A stretch of 64,000 nucleotides of DNA from Edolisoma coerulescens (GCA_013397115.1 VWZW01007175.1:102620-166619); one strand, 5' to 3'; counted from the stretch's first letter, positions 11,631 through 23,445 are shown. Program-made: numbers and translations. Notes: a model not told the origin generated them from the letters alone.

Positions 11631-13619
11631 CTTGTAACACACATTTGGAATGTTAACACTCCCAGAGGACAGAAACTTTTATCTAAAACTTCGCTTTGTC
11701 CTGAATGCACCAAAATTCCCCTTTTTTAGAAAACTAATTGAGGAGGAATTTGATTCCCATGGAGACACTGACATCCCAAGGACACCCAGTGCTACTTTCT
11801 GCCAAGCCTGAAAGACCCACGGGAATATGAATATCAGAACATTTATTAGGAAAATGTAACTCTTGATTTCTGGGTGACTTTCCCAGACTATTCCGGTGCT
11901 GTATTCAAAATCCAGGGCTGTAATTCAGCCCCGTGTCTGGGCTTTTTTCCCATATATATTTTATTTAAGCTTTGAATTGTATTTCCTCTTTGGACAGGCA
12001 TTTTATTTTATCAAAACCCTTTTAATCCCTAATGAAATTTCCATAAGTTATTACCCATTTTAATACTGGAAGTGGTTTAGGGCAGACCCTCCCATGGAGG
12101 AGGAGCATGGACTGACTTTTGCTCCTCATTTTTAGTGCTGCAAGTCCTTCCTTGGCCTCAGATTCATCACAAATTGTTCTTAAATACCTGCTTGCCTCAT
12201 AAAAATGATAAAAGGAAGACAAGGTTTCTTGAAGGGTCATCATGGCTCGAAGTTACGGGTGTAATAATTGCTGAAGTTTTTATTGTGCCTTCCCAGTGCT
12301 GAGTGCTGAATCTTCCACCTTCACATTCAGGCGTTCGGCAGCACCTGCCGTATAAAACCCCTATAAAATCACCTCAAAGGTGTCCTCAGAGCAGGGAGAT
12401 CCTTCGTGGAAGGGTGGGACACGTCCAGCAGAAGGAGAGAAGCTGCTCCACAGCACCAAAGAGGTGGAGGTGTCGAGGTCAGTGACCGTCACTGCCACAA
12501 GTACATTTTTTGGGATGTTCAAAGCAGTGGCACCATCCATCAACACGCCGCCATCAGTGGGAGATGAGGCTGGGAATGGGGATCTATCCCTTTCCTCCTG
12601 GGAATCTGCTGGGTGACAACCCTAAACAGCTCTCCTAACGCTGCTGCTGTACTCCCAGCACCAGAATTTCCTACAGGTCACCCCCACCCAGGCCAGGAAT
12701 TCATTTCTGTCCATGCCAGTTGGATTCCTTGGGTAGGATTCTCAGGGCAGGCCCTCTAACCATGAGATTTGGTTTGGTTTCGGCACATAAAACCTTCATT
12801 ATTGATTTGTTTTTACCAAATCAAGAACAGGCAGGTGATTGTTGCATCTTGCCCTGCTGCATATGTGGACCGAATGCAGGTGAAGTTAGAGAAACGGTTA
12901 CAAATAAAAGGTAATCAAAGCTTTAAAAAGACATTTTTAAGTTTCCAGGTAGGCGAATCCCTCTTTTTAAAGGATAGAAGATCTCCAAATTTGGGTACCA
13001 TTCCTCAGAATACCCAATAAAACTGATTTTTATCTCCCACCTGAAAGTGATGCTGTAATTAGAAAATACCCAATAAAATAAAAGTGGAGATGGAGATGCT
13101 GGGTTCGAGCTCTTGTTGCTAAATTCAAGCTAATAACTGATTTTTTCCCTTTTTTCCCCTTTCTGATGTGTCTTGTCCTAAATGCCTTAATTCAACCTTA
13201 TTAAGGATATTGGAACCAGGCCAAGTGTGCAGTGCCAGAAGGTGGGAAAATGCATTAAAGAACGGGAACAGCAGCAAATTAGGAACCTCTGGATGGTCCT
13301 GTGGCATCATTTCAAACCCACCAGGGAAAAGCTCATTTTTTATTTCTGGCTCTGCTCTGCAAACCCTCATTAGCACCATTCCCAAATGATCTCAGCACTC
13401 ATCTCCTGAGGTCCCACAGGAGAGGGGATTTCTGCCAGGGCCTCTCCCAGGCAGCAGCAGGTTCTGCAGAGCGGCCACCAAGGACCAGGCACTGATCCAC
13501 CCGCTCTGGGTGGCCCTTCGAGGTTCTCCAGTTTCTTGAGCCAAGAAATGGGGTTTTATCCTCGTTTTTAGGGAAGGAAATGGTGAACATCAGGAAACAG
13601 CTGGACGTGGCTGTGTCCA

Positions 13620-13895
13620 TGGGGTCACAGAATGGTTTGGGCTGGAAGGGACCTCTAAACTCATCCAGTTCCCCCCCTGCCATGGGCAGGGACACCTCCC
13701 ACTGTCCCAGGCTGCTCCAAGCCCCGTCCAACCTGGACACTTCCAGGGATCTAGGGGCAGCCCCAGCTTCTCTGGGAATCTGTGCCAGGGTGTCCCCACC
13801 CTCCCAGGGAAGGAGTTGACAAAATGGGGATCAGTCAAAGACTGGACTCGGTGACCTTGGAGTTCTTCTGCAAACTTAACAAATTCCGTGATCCA
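13620..13895 (-). mobile_element. CR1 composite: antisense CR1 end followed by an inverted CR1 tail
   Basis: Antisense CR1 (AGAATGGTTTGGGCTGGAAG) up to CAGGGAAGGAGTTGACAAAA, then GACTGGACTCGGTGACCTTG and AACTTAACAAATTCCGTGAT, a sense CR1-like tail. Same layout and same junction as 9038-9290. Confidence 0.82.
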
Positions 13896-14689
13896 TGTCT
13901 GAGTCAATCACCTGGATGTGCCTGATTTCCATGGGGGGAAGCCACCCCTCCCAGACCAGAGTTTGGATCCCCAACATTTCATCTTCCTGAGAACCCAGCA
14001 TCCATTTGCCTTTGGCTTTGATATAAAAGTACAGCACTGGGATTAATAAACACAACGCGCCCTATTCAACTTTTATAGGTTTTAATGTGAAACTAATAAA
14101 AGGTGCCGTTGGAAAAAGCTGCACTGGAAAAGCCATTTCATAAAAAATCTTCTAAGAATCCTCTCAGGCATTAAAATGTCACCTCCTAAAAGGGAATGAA
14201 ATACAGCAGGAGGGATTTGACTCCAAGGTACCCCAGTTTGAGGACATGCAGCAAAAACCCCGTGTGATTTAAGCTTTAGGCATATCGGGAAAACAAAACA
14301 TTTCTTAGAGAACAACAGTTCCGCTTGTTCAGCTTTAAAAATACTACTTTACTGATTTTTTACTTAATATAAGCAAAATGTACAACTCTCCAAATAGAAA
14401 ATGTACCAGCTCCCTCTCATACTTTGTCTAATGCCTCGTGAGCATCTCGTTAGCGCTTACTGACTGCTCCTAAAATATATTTCTACTCCCAGAGGCTCCA
14501 GCTGAAGGGTTTAAGCCCTGCCAAGGGTTGTACAACAAGATTTACAAAAGAAAAGGAGCCCTTTACGATAATTGACTGGAATATTTATGAAGCCGAGGCC
14601 TCGGGTCTTTCAAGGCTCTGCTGGTCAAGGAAATTCTGTTCTGTCTTTGCTGCACTCAAGTACTGAAAGTAAAAAAACTCCCAGGAGCT

Positions 14690-14940
14690 GCTGCTGAGAT
14701 TCCTGGAGCAAAGGAGGCTCAGGGGGGCCCTTGTGGCTCTGCACAACTCCCCGATAGGAGGGGGCAGCTGGGGGGGTCGGGCTCTGCTCCCAGGGAACAG
14801 GGACAGGACAAGGGGAAACGGCCTCAAATTGCGCCAGGAGAGGTTTAGGTTGGATATTGGGAAAAATTCCTTTCCAGAAAGGGCTGTCAAACACTGGAAC
14901 TGACTGCCCAGGGCAGGGGTGGATTCCCCATCCAAGGGAT
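14690..14940 (+). mobile_element. CR1 LINE fragment
   Basis: Sense CR1: GAGCAAAGGAGGCTCAGGGG, then GGAGAGGTTTAGGTTGGATA and AGGGCTGTCAAACACTGGAA. The terminal tail is absent. Confidence 0.9.
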
Positions 14941-15424
14941 GAGGAGCAGTAGGAGCAGTGGGAGCAGGTGTTGGGGCAGGACTTCAAGGAGTTTGAGAAT
15001 GTAGGGAGGTAAAAAAGCAAAACAACGGGAATCACCTGAGATATTTTTACATTTAGGGCAAATTACGGCAGCCTAAGGTAAAACCATGGAACAGGGGCTC
15101 ATGTATGAACTTATCTCTTCTTAAATTAGGTTGTTGACAGCTTGTCAGCAGCAAAATTGTTGTAACTTCCCAACATGGTGAAAGTGGGCTGTAAATTCCG
15201 AGGAGAAAAACAGATCTGTGCATTTCATCCCTGAAATAATGGCCTCGTGTTTCCAGTGGTGTGGTGACACACCTGGGAACATTTAAGAACATGGATATCA
15301 TTGCCACCTAATTCCACTGTGGGGTTAAGGAGCTGGAAAGGGCACACGAGGTCTCCTGATGGGGTTTTTGGCCCTTGTGCATAGCCAAGGATCTCCTGAG
15401 GGCTCCCAAATCCTCCCCTCTTGG

Positions 15425-15660
15425 ATTTCCGCGGCCGAGAGCCCCCGCAGCAGCTGTGACCTTTCTGCAGGTGCCGAGCTCTGGCCTGGGGGAGCTGTAA
15501 AATACCGGGGGGGGACACGGAGCAGGGAGCTGGAGGGGAGCAGGAGTGTCCAGGGGAAATGCTGGAGCAGCCGCGGCCATGGAGCGCTCGGAGAGCGAGG
15601 GAGATTCCGCGGATGAGGAGTGCAGCTTTTCGGGAAGCAGCTCCGAGGATGAGGGGGATG
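15425..15660. promoter_or_regulatory. Small CpG-rich island (candidate intragenic promoter)
   Basis: GC-rich sequence with clustered CpG dinucleotides (for example CCGCGGCCGAG, GCAGCCGCGGCC, AGCGCTCGG, TTCCGCGG) inside an otherwise CpG-poor intron. It overlaps the acidic ORF starting at 15579. There is no clear TATA box, as is usual for CpG promoters. Promoter activity is inferred only from composition. Confidence 0.35.
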
Positions 15661-15743
15661 AAGGCCAGGGAGTGTCCGAGTCAGTGCTCTCCCCTCCTCC
15701 CCGGGGCCATGGGGGGTGGTGGGCACTGCCAGGAATTAATTAA
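15579..15743 (+). other. Short acidic/serine-rich ORF in CpG-rich island, strong Kozak start; unidentified
   Basis: The ATG at 15579 sits in near-perfect Kozak context (GCCGCGGCCATGG). It opens 54 codons; the first ~31 are strongly acidic and serine-rich (MERSESEGDSADEECSFSGS then SSEDEGDEG), the last ~20 are Pro/Gly/Trp-rich and look non-coding, ending at TAATTAATTAA. The surrounding 15425-15660 contains roughly 17 CpGs, against very few in the flanks. This could be a first coding exon of an unrecognised nested gene, an alternative promoter, or the remnant of a retrocopied 5' end. I do not recognise the protein. Possible donor sites after the acidic stretch are weak. Confidence 0.3.
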
Positions 15744-15744
15744 T

Positions 15745-16690
15745 TAATTGTTAATAAGCTGTATTTTGCATATTGCTCTTCTAATAGCAGCTTGTGCATT
15801 TAGTTAAAATAATTACTTGTATTTAATGCACTTGTAGTAACTAACTCCGTGTTGCATTTAATGCAGTTATTACTCTTCACTTGTCATAATTCCTTCTTGC
15901 ACTGCTAGTAGTAACTTTTGCCTTTAAAGCTGTGCACTTGCTAGGAGTAACCCCTACATTTAATATCTTGCACTGGAAGTAATTAGTTGTCTCATGTATT
16001 TACTTGTAATTAGTGTTTCATTTAATGCTGTGCACTGGGAGTAATTACTGGGAGTAATTACCTTTGGTTTTAATGCTCTGCACTTGTAATAGTATTTTCA
16101 TTTAATGGCATGGTTACTTGTTGCATTTAATGCACTTACTTGTAGTAACTTCTGCATTTAATGTCTTGCACTTGTAGTAGTTACTTTTACCTTCAATGCA
16201 GTGCATTTACAGGTAGTAACTTCTGGGTTTAATGCTTTGCACTTGCAGTAATTATTCCATTTAATACTGTGCCCTTACAGTAATTCCTTTTGCATTTGGT
16301 CCAGTTCATGTGCAGCAATTACTTGTTGCAATTAATGCCGTGCACTTGCAGTAATTCCTTCTGCATTTAAAGCTGTGCACCTACTTGTGGTTGATGTTTC
16401 ATTTCACGCTGTGCACTGGTAGGAATTACTCTTGGACTTGTAGTAATTGCACTTAATATCATGCACTGGTAACAGTAACTTCTGTACTGAAGTCTCTGCA
16501 CTTGTAGTAATTATTTATTGAGTTTAATGCCCTTACTTGTAGTAGTTACTCTCTCATTTAATGCTGGGCACTTGCTGGTGGTTGCCCTTGCCTTTAATCC
16601 CCCCTTAGTAATTTATTTTCCGCTTAATGCCTTGCACGTGGAGTTTTTCATGCCCTGCACTTCCAGGGTTTCATTTGCCTTTAATGCCAC
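15745..16690. repeat. Degenerate AT-rich minisatellite, ~35-bp unit
   Basis: About 950 bp built from variants of two alternating words: CATTTAATGC(TGTGC) and CACTTGTAGTAATTACTT. Spacing of the first word varies around 30-70 bp, so units have drifted and lost pieces. Well over fifteen variants are visible. It starts at the TAATTAATTAA directly after the CpG-rich ORF and fades out near 16690. Confidence 0.85.
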
Positions 16691-17855
16691 GGATTCCTGC
16701 ACTTCCCTGTGCTGCTGCTGCTGGCCAAAGTCACCTTCTAGGAAAGGGTGGATGAAGGACAAGACAGCAGAAATCACAATGGTCCCTTGTGCATTTGAAC
16801 ATCTAATTTCAGATTTTATAGAAAATGTTTGAACTGAGGCCACCAATCGTATTGTATTTTCCTGCTCTGTAACCATCTAAATATAAACCAGAAACAATAA
16901 TCATGTCTCTGATCCCTAAATTTAAAGGGATAAATGTCTCTGTGGCTTCTGGGATAATGGGACCAATGTGTTGAGTTTGAACTGGAGTTAGTGGACACCA
17001 ACAAGTTTGAATTCTCGTTCTAATGGATCAGTTTATTGGCAAAAGCTGGCTACAGCCACTTCATGAGGAATTCAATATTATCCTTCCTTCTCGTCTCTGT
17101 ATTTACCCAAGTTTTAGGAGTTAATAGAGATAATTATCCACTGCTATTTCACTGCTTCTTTCTCCTCGCTTTAAATTAGCACAATGTGATTTATCAGAGT
17201 GGGCTAAATTAGCACTAATACATACTTAATTCCAGTCCAAATAGACTCAGAGTCAGCATTCCAGCACAGGCTGGAATATTAATGCTCTTCCCTTCTATTT
17301 CTGCTTGCTCTCTTTCAAAGATATGAACATGAAGAGAGCTCCAAAGCAATTAAAGTTAATGAATGATGACCTCAAAGGTGCATCACCCTTTGCTAACCAT
17401 ATTCCTGCTTTAATACCTCCAGTCTTTAAACGGGAATTTCTGTTCCTAACAGCACCTTTAAATCTCATTTTCTGCTTCAGTGGAAAGGTAGAATGGTGTT
17501 CCAGCCTAAATGAATGAGGTGTGTTTAGAAGAGGGGAGGTCTCTTTGGCCTGTGATCCACTTACCCTTGGAACATGGAAAGGTTGGAGGGAATTGGGATA
17601 AAGTGAACACAGAAAACACAGCGCAGACTCTGAAACACTGGAACATCAAATCAACCTGATTGAAATGAATTAAATTGATTTTTTTTTTATTAGTCTTGGA
17701 ATTCTAGTCTTTTATTAGCCTATATGGATGGTGAAAACATCAGGGGAAAGCTGTGAAAGCCAGAAATTTATTCTCAAAGTGCTTGAAGAAGCCTGTATGT
17801 TGGAAACCAGGAGATTGGCACGGAAATAACTGAAGAAATGTGTTTTTTCTTGCAG

Positions 17856-17921
17856 GGAGGATGTCAGGACAGCCAACGTCATCGCAGCTGAAGCGGTCAC
17901 TTGTCTGGTCATAGACAGAGA
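17856..17921 (+). CDS. PRKG1: PRKG1 internal exon: end of second cGMP-binding domain (CNB-B)
   Basis: PRKG1 encodes cytosolic cGMP-dependent protein kinase I, the NO/cGMP effector of smooth muscle, platelets and neurons. This 66-bp exon follows a polypyrimidine tract and acceptor (TTTTTTCTTGCAG, ending 17855) and ends at a strong donor (GTAAGT at 17922). Its first base completes a Gly codon. It then reads 21 codons beginning EDVRTANVIAAE and ending LVIDR, with two bases (GA) left for a split Asp codon. The Arg-Thr-Ala is the end of the phosphate-binding cassette of the second cyclic-nucleotide-binding domain; in PKG-I the Arg contacts the cyclic phosphate and the Thr gives cGMP preference (family knowledge). 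The match to vertebrate PKG-I looks complete, and it is distinct from PRKG2. The preceding exon, which should carry the Gly-Glu of the cassette, is not seen upstream in this window. Confidence 0.96.
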
Positions 17922-18464
17922 GTAAGTCCCTCCTTCTGCCTGGGGCTGGGGGGAACTCCAATGTAAACCTTTCCCAGAGCTTAACGGGAGCCTTGGATCA
18001 TCTTCTCCAGAGAGGCCTCCTAATTTGGGGTAATAAAGTCACAGATGTGTCCTTGATGAATGGAGGGAAATCGCCCCTCAGTCAACCAGACAAAACTCAG
18101 TGGTGCCAATTAGAATCTGAGAGAGACCAAATGGAAATAAAGGAGGAGCTGGAATCACTGTGGGAAGGGGTCTGGGTGTTACAGAGGGGCACAGATGGAG
18201 TTCACGTCATGAAAGGCAGCAGCTCCTGGCAAATGTTGGAGCAAGGTGTTATCCCAGTCCGTGGTGGGGTGGAGAGTCCTTGGGAGAAGGACACAGCCCT
18301 GCTGGGAGCTCTGTGGCTCATAGGAGATGCAGGAGGTCAGGAGACTAAAATAACAATTTGTATAGGAAGCTGGAGGGAATTAAGGGGGTTTAATCCAGGA
18401 AAAACCATGCCTGGATGTCCCAGTGCTGCAAATCCAGCTGCTCTCTGCAGTTGCTGGGAATGGG

Positions 18465-18532
18465 ATTGAAAAATGACATGAAAATGACATAAAATGACAT
18501 AAAAATTGAACATGACCTCNGGGGGGGGGGGA
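18465..18532. repeat. Short AAATGACAT repeat followed by N and poly-G
   Basis: Three to four copies of AAAATGACAT, then CATGACCTC, an N at 18520 and a run of about 12 G. The N probably marks difficulty sequencing the poly-G. Confidence 0.8.
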
Positions 18533-20427
18533 TGTTTCCAGTTGTGAAACACTGGCACAGACCAGCAAAAGGCATGGACATCCATGGGAATCTTTCCATG
18601 GGAATGTGGTATGGATCTGTGAAACCCACAGAGAGGGTGAATAGGGACTGACTTTTCACTGCCTCCCCCAGTGCAGGAACTCCAAGGAACCTGCAGGAGG
18701 GAGCCAAAAGCTATGGAAAAATGAGAAAAAAATTGCAAATGTTGGAAAGGAAAATAAATCCATGGGATTTTTGAAGTATGTGGGACCGACCTGTGGGCCA
18801 GGAGTTTTCAGAGCAGTGTGGGTTGTTGGGGAGTCTGGGCAGGGCCAGGAGCTGGATCCATGATCCCTGTGGATCCCTAGAAGTGATTCTGGAGCCCTCC
18901 TCGTATTCTGGTGAGAGAGGGGATTCCGTGCTGATCTCCATCCCCTCAGTCCTGCTGTGACACAAGTGGTTTGTGTTGAGTTCTCTCACAGGCCTCCATC
19001 TCTGGAAATCCAGTGTTCTGTAAATGCTGAGCTGGGGAATTCCTTCAGAAATCCCAGTTCTGATTTCTGTTAATTGATTACTAATTGCAAACCCCGTGGT
19101 CTGTCCATTGAACACAGGTGGGAAACACCTGAGAGCTCCTTTCCCAACCTGGTAGATAAAACGCCCACCCTCCCTTCTCGTGCTGTAGGGAAAGAGAGGA
19201 AGAAGAATTCGATTATTTAGCAAGATAATATTTTAATAATCTTTATACTTTTAATAATTAGATAATTTAGCAAGCATTAATCCAGAGAAATAAAAAGCAA
19301 CAAGTCATTTATGCTTTTTATTTTTACACTTTTGCAGCAGGTATTTCTGGTTTGCACTGTAAGAGTTAAAAACCCCCAAATAATTCAAGTCACTCATTCC
19401 TGACCATTTTCCAGACTGCTCCTTTCTGTGTCTCCTGTGCCTTTTCCCCAGTATCCAATGCCCTTGAAACAGTAAGGAAGTTCAAGTTAAATTTAAACTG
19501 ATGAAGCTGTGGTTAATCGACACCAGAGGTTCTATTAACACTCTGCAATTAGCAGAGAAACACTATTTATGAAATTCTTATTTATAGTGCAAGGAAAGTG
19601 ACCCTATTGATAGCCCTATTTATAGCTCAGGGCAGGCTGTCCTGTGTCCTGACCAGGGCTGAATTTCGTGTCCCAGCTCTTCCTTAGGCTGGTATTTTAT
19701 AGGAATGACATCAACTGCAGGAGCAAAATTTCACATGGAGAAAAACTACCAGGACTTGTGGCAATTTGGGGAATTGGTGAGGGAAAAGAACCATTTTTTT
19801 ATATCCAGATATCAGGAATTTTACACCTTTTGGGTTGTGGTGGTGGATGTGAAGGGTGAGTGACCCAGAGGTTGCAATGGGAGCAGCGAGTGGGTTTTCC
19901 CTGAGCTGGAATCTGTTCCATGCAGCAGGAGGGGTGACACAAGTCATTTCCTTTTCCCAGACAAGCTCTTTGCTCGATCAGATGGAACCACTGGAGCAGC
20001 AATTTCCGTGCTCTGGGGGTGTCCCCGTCTGAAGCAGCTCAGCAAAATCGGTGCTGCAGTTTCAAAAACCAAGTGATGGGAAAAGACCTTTTCCGTAACA
20101 CATGGAATTCCTGGAGAATTCCAGTCTCACTGACCAATATCACCCATTGGAATTATCCGGCAGCCGGGTAACTCTTCCAACTTCCGGGTAAGGGCTTCCC
20201 AAGACATCCAAAATTTGTTCCAGCTGCCACACTCCCATCTCATTAACGGAGAGAGTCACACCTTGGTGCCACAGCAAGTTATTCCTAAGGGAGACGTGAG
20301 CCTGGCTCTGGATTTGCCAATATTCCCAGCAATTTTAGGGCTGGTTTAGCTGCTGCAGAGTTTGTAGTTTGGGAGTGAATAATACAGGAAACCTTCTTCA
20401 CAGGGATGAGGCAGGAGCTCTGGGCAA

Positions 20428-20808
20428 GCTGAGTTTGAGAAGGGACCTACTTAAGTTGGGTTTGAGAAGGGAATTAAACTGCTTAAGTTGGGTTTGAGAA
20501 GGGATCTGCTTAAGCTGGGTTTGAGAAAGAAACTGCTTAAGTTGGGTTTGAGAAAGAAACTGCTTAAGTTGGGTTTGAGAAGGGANGGGAGGCGGGGTGA
20601 GGGGTACAATCCAATAGAGAAAGGGAACATGGGAGGGATCAACAGGGAAACAGCCAGTGAGGATGGAACAGGGGAGGGATTCCAGACAATCAATGGGGTG
20701 CTGAGGGCAGGGCTGCAGGGAGGCTGTGGGAACTCGCAATCCACGATGCTACAGGGTTTGAGAACGGAAGTGCTTAAGTTGGGTTTGAGAAGGGAATTGC
20801 TTAAGCAT
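20428..20808. repeat. 27-bp minisatellite, interrupted
   Basis: Units of the form TTAAGTTGGGTTTGAGAAGG + GAACTGC: about five copies at 20428-20590, then about 160 bp of unrelated sequence, then two more at 20752-20808. A single N at 20586 lies at the end of the first block. Because 27 is divisible by three, the array produces a repetitive ORF with no biological meaning. Confidence 0.9.
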
Positions 20809-21314
20809 GAAAAGAGGGAATGCTTTGCCTAAAAGGATTTCTGGAATTTATAAAATCTGTATAAAATGGCCACAGGGCTGAAGCCGTGGGAGTCGGAAAT
20901 ACCACAAGGGGAGTCAAACTGGAGCTCGTGATGGGTCTTTAATGACCAGATGATGTTGGTGCTGCCTTGCTTTTTAATTTCCTTGTGAAACAAGAGGGCT
21001 CTTGCAGTCCCAAAACCACCCCAAAGGCACCCAAAAAGTAGTGGAGCTATTTTTGCCAATCTAGGGAGATGTGCTGTGCAAAGGGCATCTCCAGTATCCT
21101 TTTCTGGTGCAGGAATGAGCAGAATCCTGATCTAACAAAGCAAACCTGCAGCAAGCATCTGAGGCATCCCATGGATTTCGTTCCCACTTGTCCTTGTCCT
21201 GAAAATATTTGTTACGAAAACCACTGGCATTTTTTCCATCTTGCAGTTGTGTTTTTGAGTTGCTTCCTTTACGGGAATAATGAATTTCAGTGCGATTTGG
21301 TCCTTAATGCTCTT

Positions 21315-21528
21315 AATTCTTCCCTGGGAGGGTGGGGAGGCCCGGGTACAGATTCCCAGAGCAGCTGTGGCTGCCCCTGGATCCCTGGAAGTGTCCAAGG
21401 CCAGGTTGGACAGGGCTTGGAGCAGCCTGGGACAGTGGAAGGTGTCCCCGCCCATGGCAGGGGTGGGGCTGGATGGGCTTTGAAGTCCTTTCCAACCCAA
21501 ACTTTTCTAGGAATTCTGTGATTCCCGT
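21315..21528 (+). mobile_element. CR1 LINE 3' end
   Basis: TTCCCTGGGAGGGTGGGGAG to the tail CCTTTCCAACCCAAACTTTT and TTCTGTGATTCC. Confidence 0.92.
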
Positions 21529-23297
21529 TGGGAGCACCATTCATTTTGGTCCCCCAAGGAAGAAGACTGCCAGGAAAAAATCCAAAAAAACCTTATGTAG
21601 CCCTGCCTGGTCAGGTGTATTTGAAAGAAAGAACTTGGCAATCATAAAGAAAAAATTCCAAGGAATTTCACATTTCAAATGGAATATGAGGAACTGTAAT
21701 CCAGTAGGGAAAATGAAGTGAGAGGGTGAGAAGGCTGAGGAGATGAGGCTGGCAGCTTTGAAAGGGACCACAGCACAAGGCAGGCTGGGGACTTCTCCAT
21801 GCTCAGTCTCTCTGGTGAGTTGGGATTGATTTATCCAATGTTCTTCCTGCCAGCCATGGAGCACAGACCCAACCATGGGCTTGTGGAACTGGCTTGGAAA
21901 CTTCAGCAAAATTCACGCAGTGTTCATGGGAATTGTGGAAAAAAAAAGTCAGCTGGATATCTGACCATTCCAAGGACTTTGGAGAAGCCTCTGGATACTT
22001 GGGAAGCCACACAGCTCATTGCAGCCCCACCATTTCCTGCTGATCCAACCTCCGCTCTGGGGAAACTCACTGATATTTTATAGCCCCTCTCTGATGGCTT
22101 TTAGACATTTCTGTTTCCAAGTGCTTTTTTTTTTCCACAATTCATGGACTTTCTGTCTTTAGGACTTGCCTTGACCCTACGAGATCAAGGCTGTTGTTAA
22201 TGAAGCTTTTCCTGTGGTGACACTGCAGGAATTCATCCTCTGGGCAAAAAAAACTTCTTGTGGGAGATGCTTGATGGTGTTGGCTCCAAACTGGTCCAAG
22301 CTTGGCCTTGTCGGAGCTCATCTTGATGAATTTCCAGGCTCCTTGGAGGCGTTGTTAGATTTGTTCCAGAAGTACAGTTGGGGAAAAGTTAACAAATATG
22401 TGCTGGATTTGATGGATTGGTCCTTTAGGAACTTGTCTGTAAAAGGTCTTCTGATAAAAATTGTGCAGACACCCCTTGAGCATCTGTTCTGTGGCTCAGT
22501 CTGAATAAAGATGCACAGACAGACTTCACTTGCAGCTCCTCTGTATGGAGAGAAAACAGGAGGGAAAGGCTCCAAACTCATTCCTGACATTTGGATCATC
22601 ACTGGCACCCTCCGGGACAAACTGGTGCAACTTCGTAATTCTTTTTTTTCATTCACACCTACCCCTTGAAACTGGAAAAGTGTTTGAAAGTGTTCATGGC
22701 TCCTCCTGAACTGTCGCAATATTTACACTGAGGTTGATTCGGGTTCATCTTTTATTTATATGGGATTTTTTTTCCCCTCCATATAATTTATTTATGGCGC
22801 CAACAACATTTTCCTGGAGCTCGGAGATTTAGCAACACCGTGGGTGCTGGGAGGACAAAATTGCCTCATGCAAATGGAGAGAGAGGAGCTGATGGATCAG
22901 AGCCAGGAAAACTCAAGGCACAGCTGCTGCTGGCACAGAGTTACAAAACTACCTGGAATTTACACTAAATGCTGTTTTTTCAGCTTCTCGTCTTCTTCAG
23001 CTGCACGTAGCAAGAGGATGCCCTTTTTTTAAGGCAACATTTAAAATATTTCAGCTATTTTCTGCTTTTCCACTTTGCATTTTCCATTTTTGTCAGTGTT
23101 TCCAAGCCTGGTTTTGGTTTTTTATCAGGGAGGGCTGTGAGGTGTCAACAAAGGTTATTGGATCAGCCCTCCTGGCAATGGAAATGAGAGAAAAATGAAA
23201 TAAAAAAGTATTATCCTGGCATGACTGACCCCATATAAGCTGAGCCGAGCTCTTTCAGTGGAGATTTTAGGGTTTGCTGCTTTACTGTTTCTCCCAG

Positions 23298-23445
23298 TTG
23301 AAGCGAAGTTTATCCAAGGAGAAAATGGGAGGTTATGAGGAGAGAATAGAAAAATTGAAGAGAAAATGCCACGAGGAGAAAAAACCCGAGCAGTTTCTGA
23401 TTGAATTCTTGGGAAGGTTGGGACTGAGCCGAGACTTCAACAGCG
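23298..23445 (+). other. Exon-like open frame, charged, unidentified (candidate cryptic exon)
   Basis: 148 bp bounded by an acceptor-like TGTTTCTCCCAG (ends 23297) and a donor-like GTGAGA (23446). It is open throughout in one frame, encoding a Lys/Glu-rich, helix-prone segment (EERIEKLKRKCHEEKKPE). Length 148 would shift the PRKG1 frame if spliced in. There is no family match that I know. It may be chance or a non-coding RNA exon. Confidence 0.2.

Larger units (their letters stand above)
1..17855 (+). other. PRKG1: PRKG1 intron (3' part)
   Basis: Intronic by position before the first visible exon; its 5' splice site is outside the window. It holds CR1 fragments, an inverted repeat (1470-2790), a pyrimidine-rich block (6650-8240), a CpG-rich ORF (15420-15743) and a minisatellite (15745-16690). 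In the stretches 1-730, 3260-5030, 5520-6640, 8240-9030, 9300-10170, 11640-13610, 13900-14680, 14940-15410 and 16700-17855 I see only unique, mostly AT-rich sequence with no recognisable gene. I looked for the preceding PRKG1 exon, which should encode the Gly-Asp-Trp-Phe-Gly-Glu motif of the cGMP site, and did not find it. Confidence 0.85.

Noticed and set aside
1..17855. Earlier PRKG1 exons (first cGMP site, the rest of the second cGMP site)
   Set aside because: No stretch with the expected Phe-Gly-Glu motifs plus splice signals was found; they are presumably upstream of the window.
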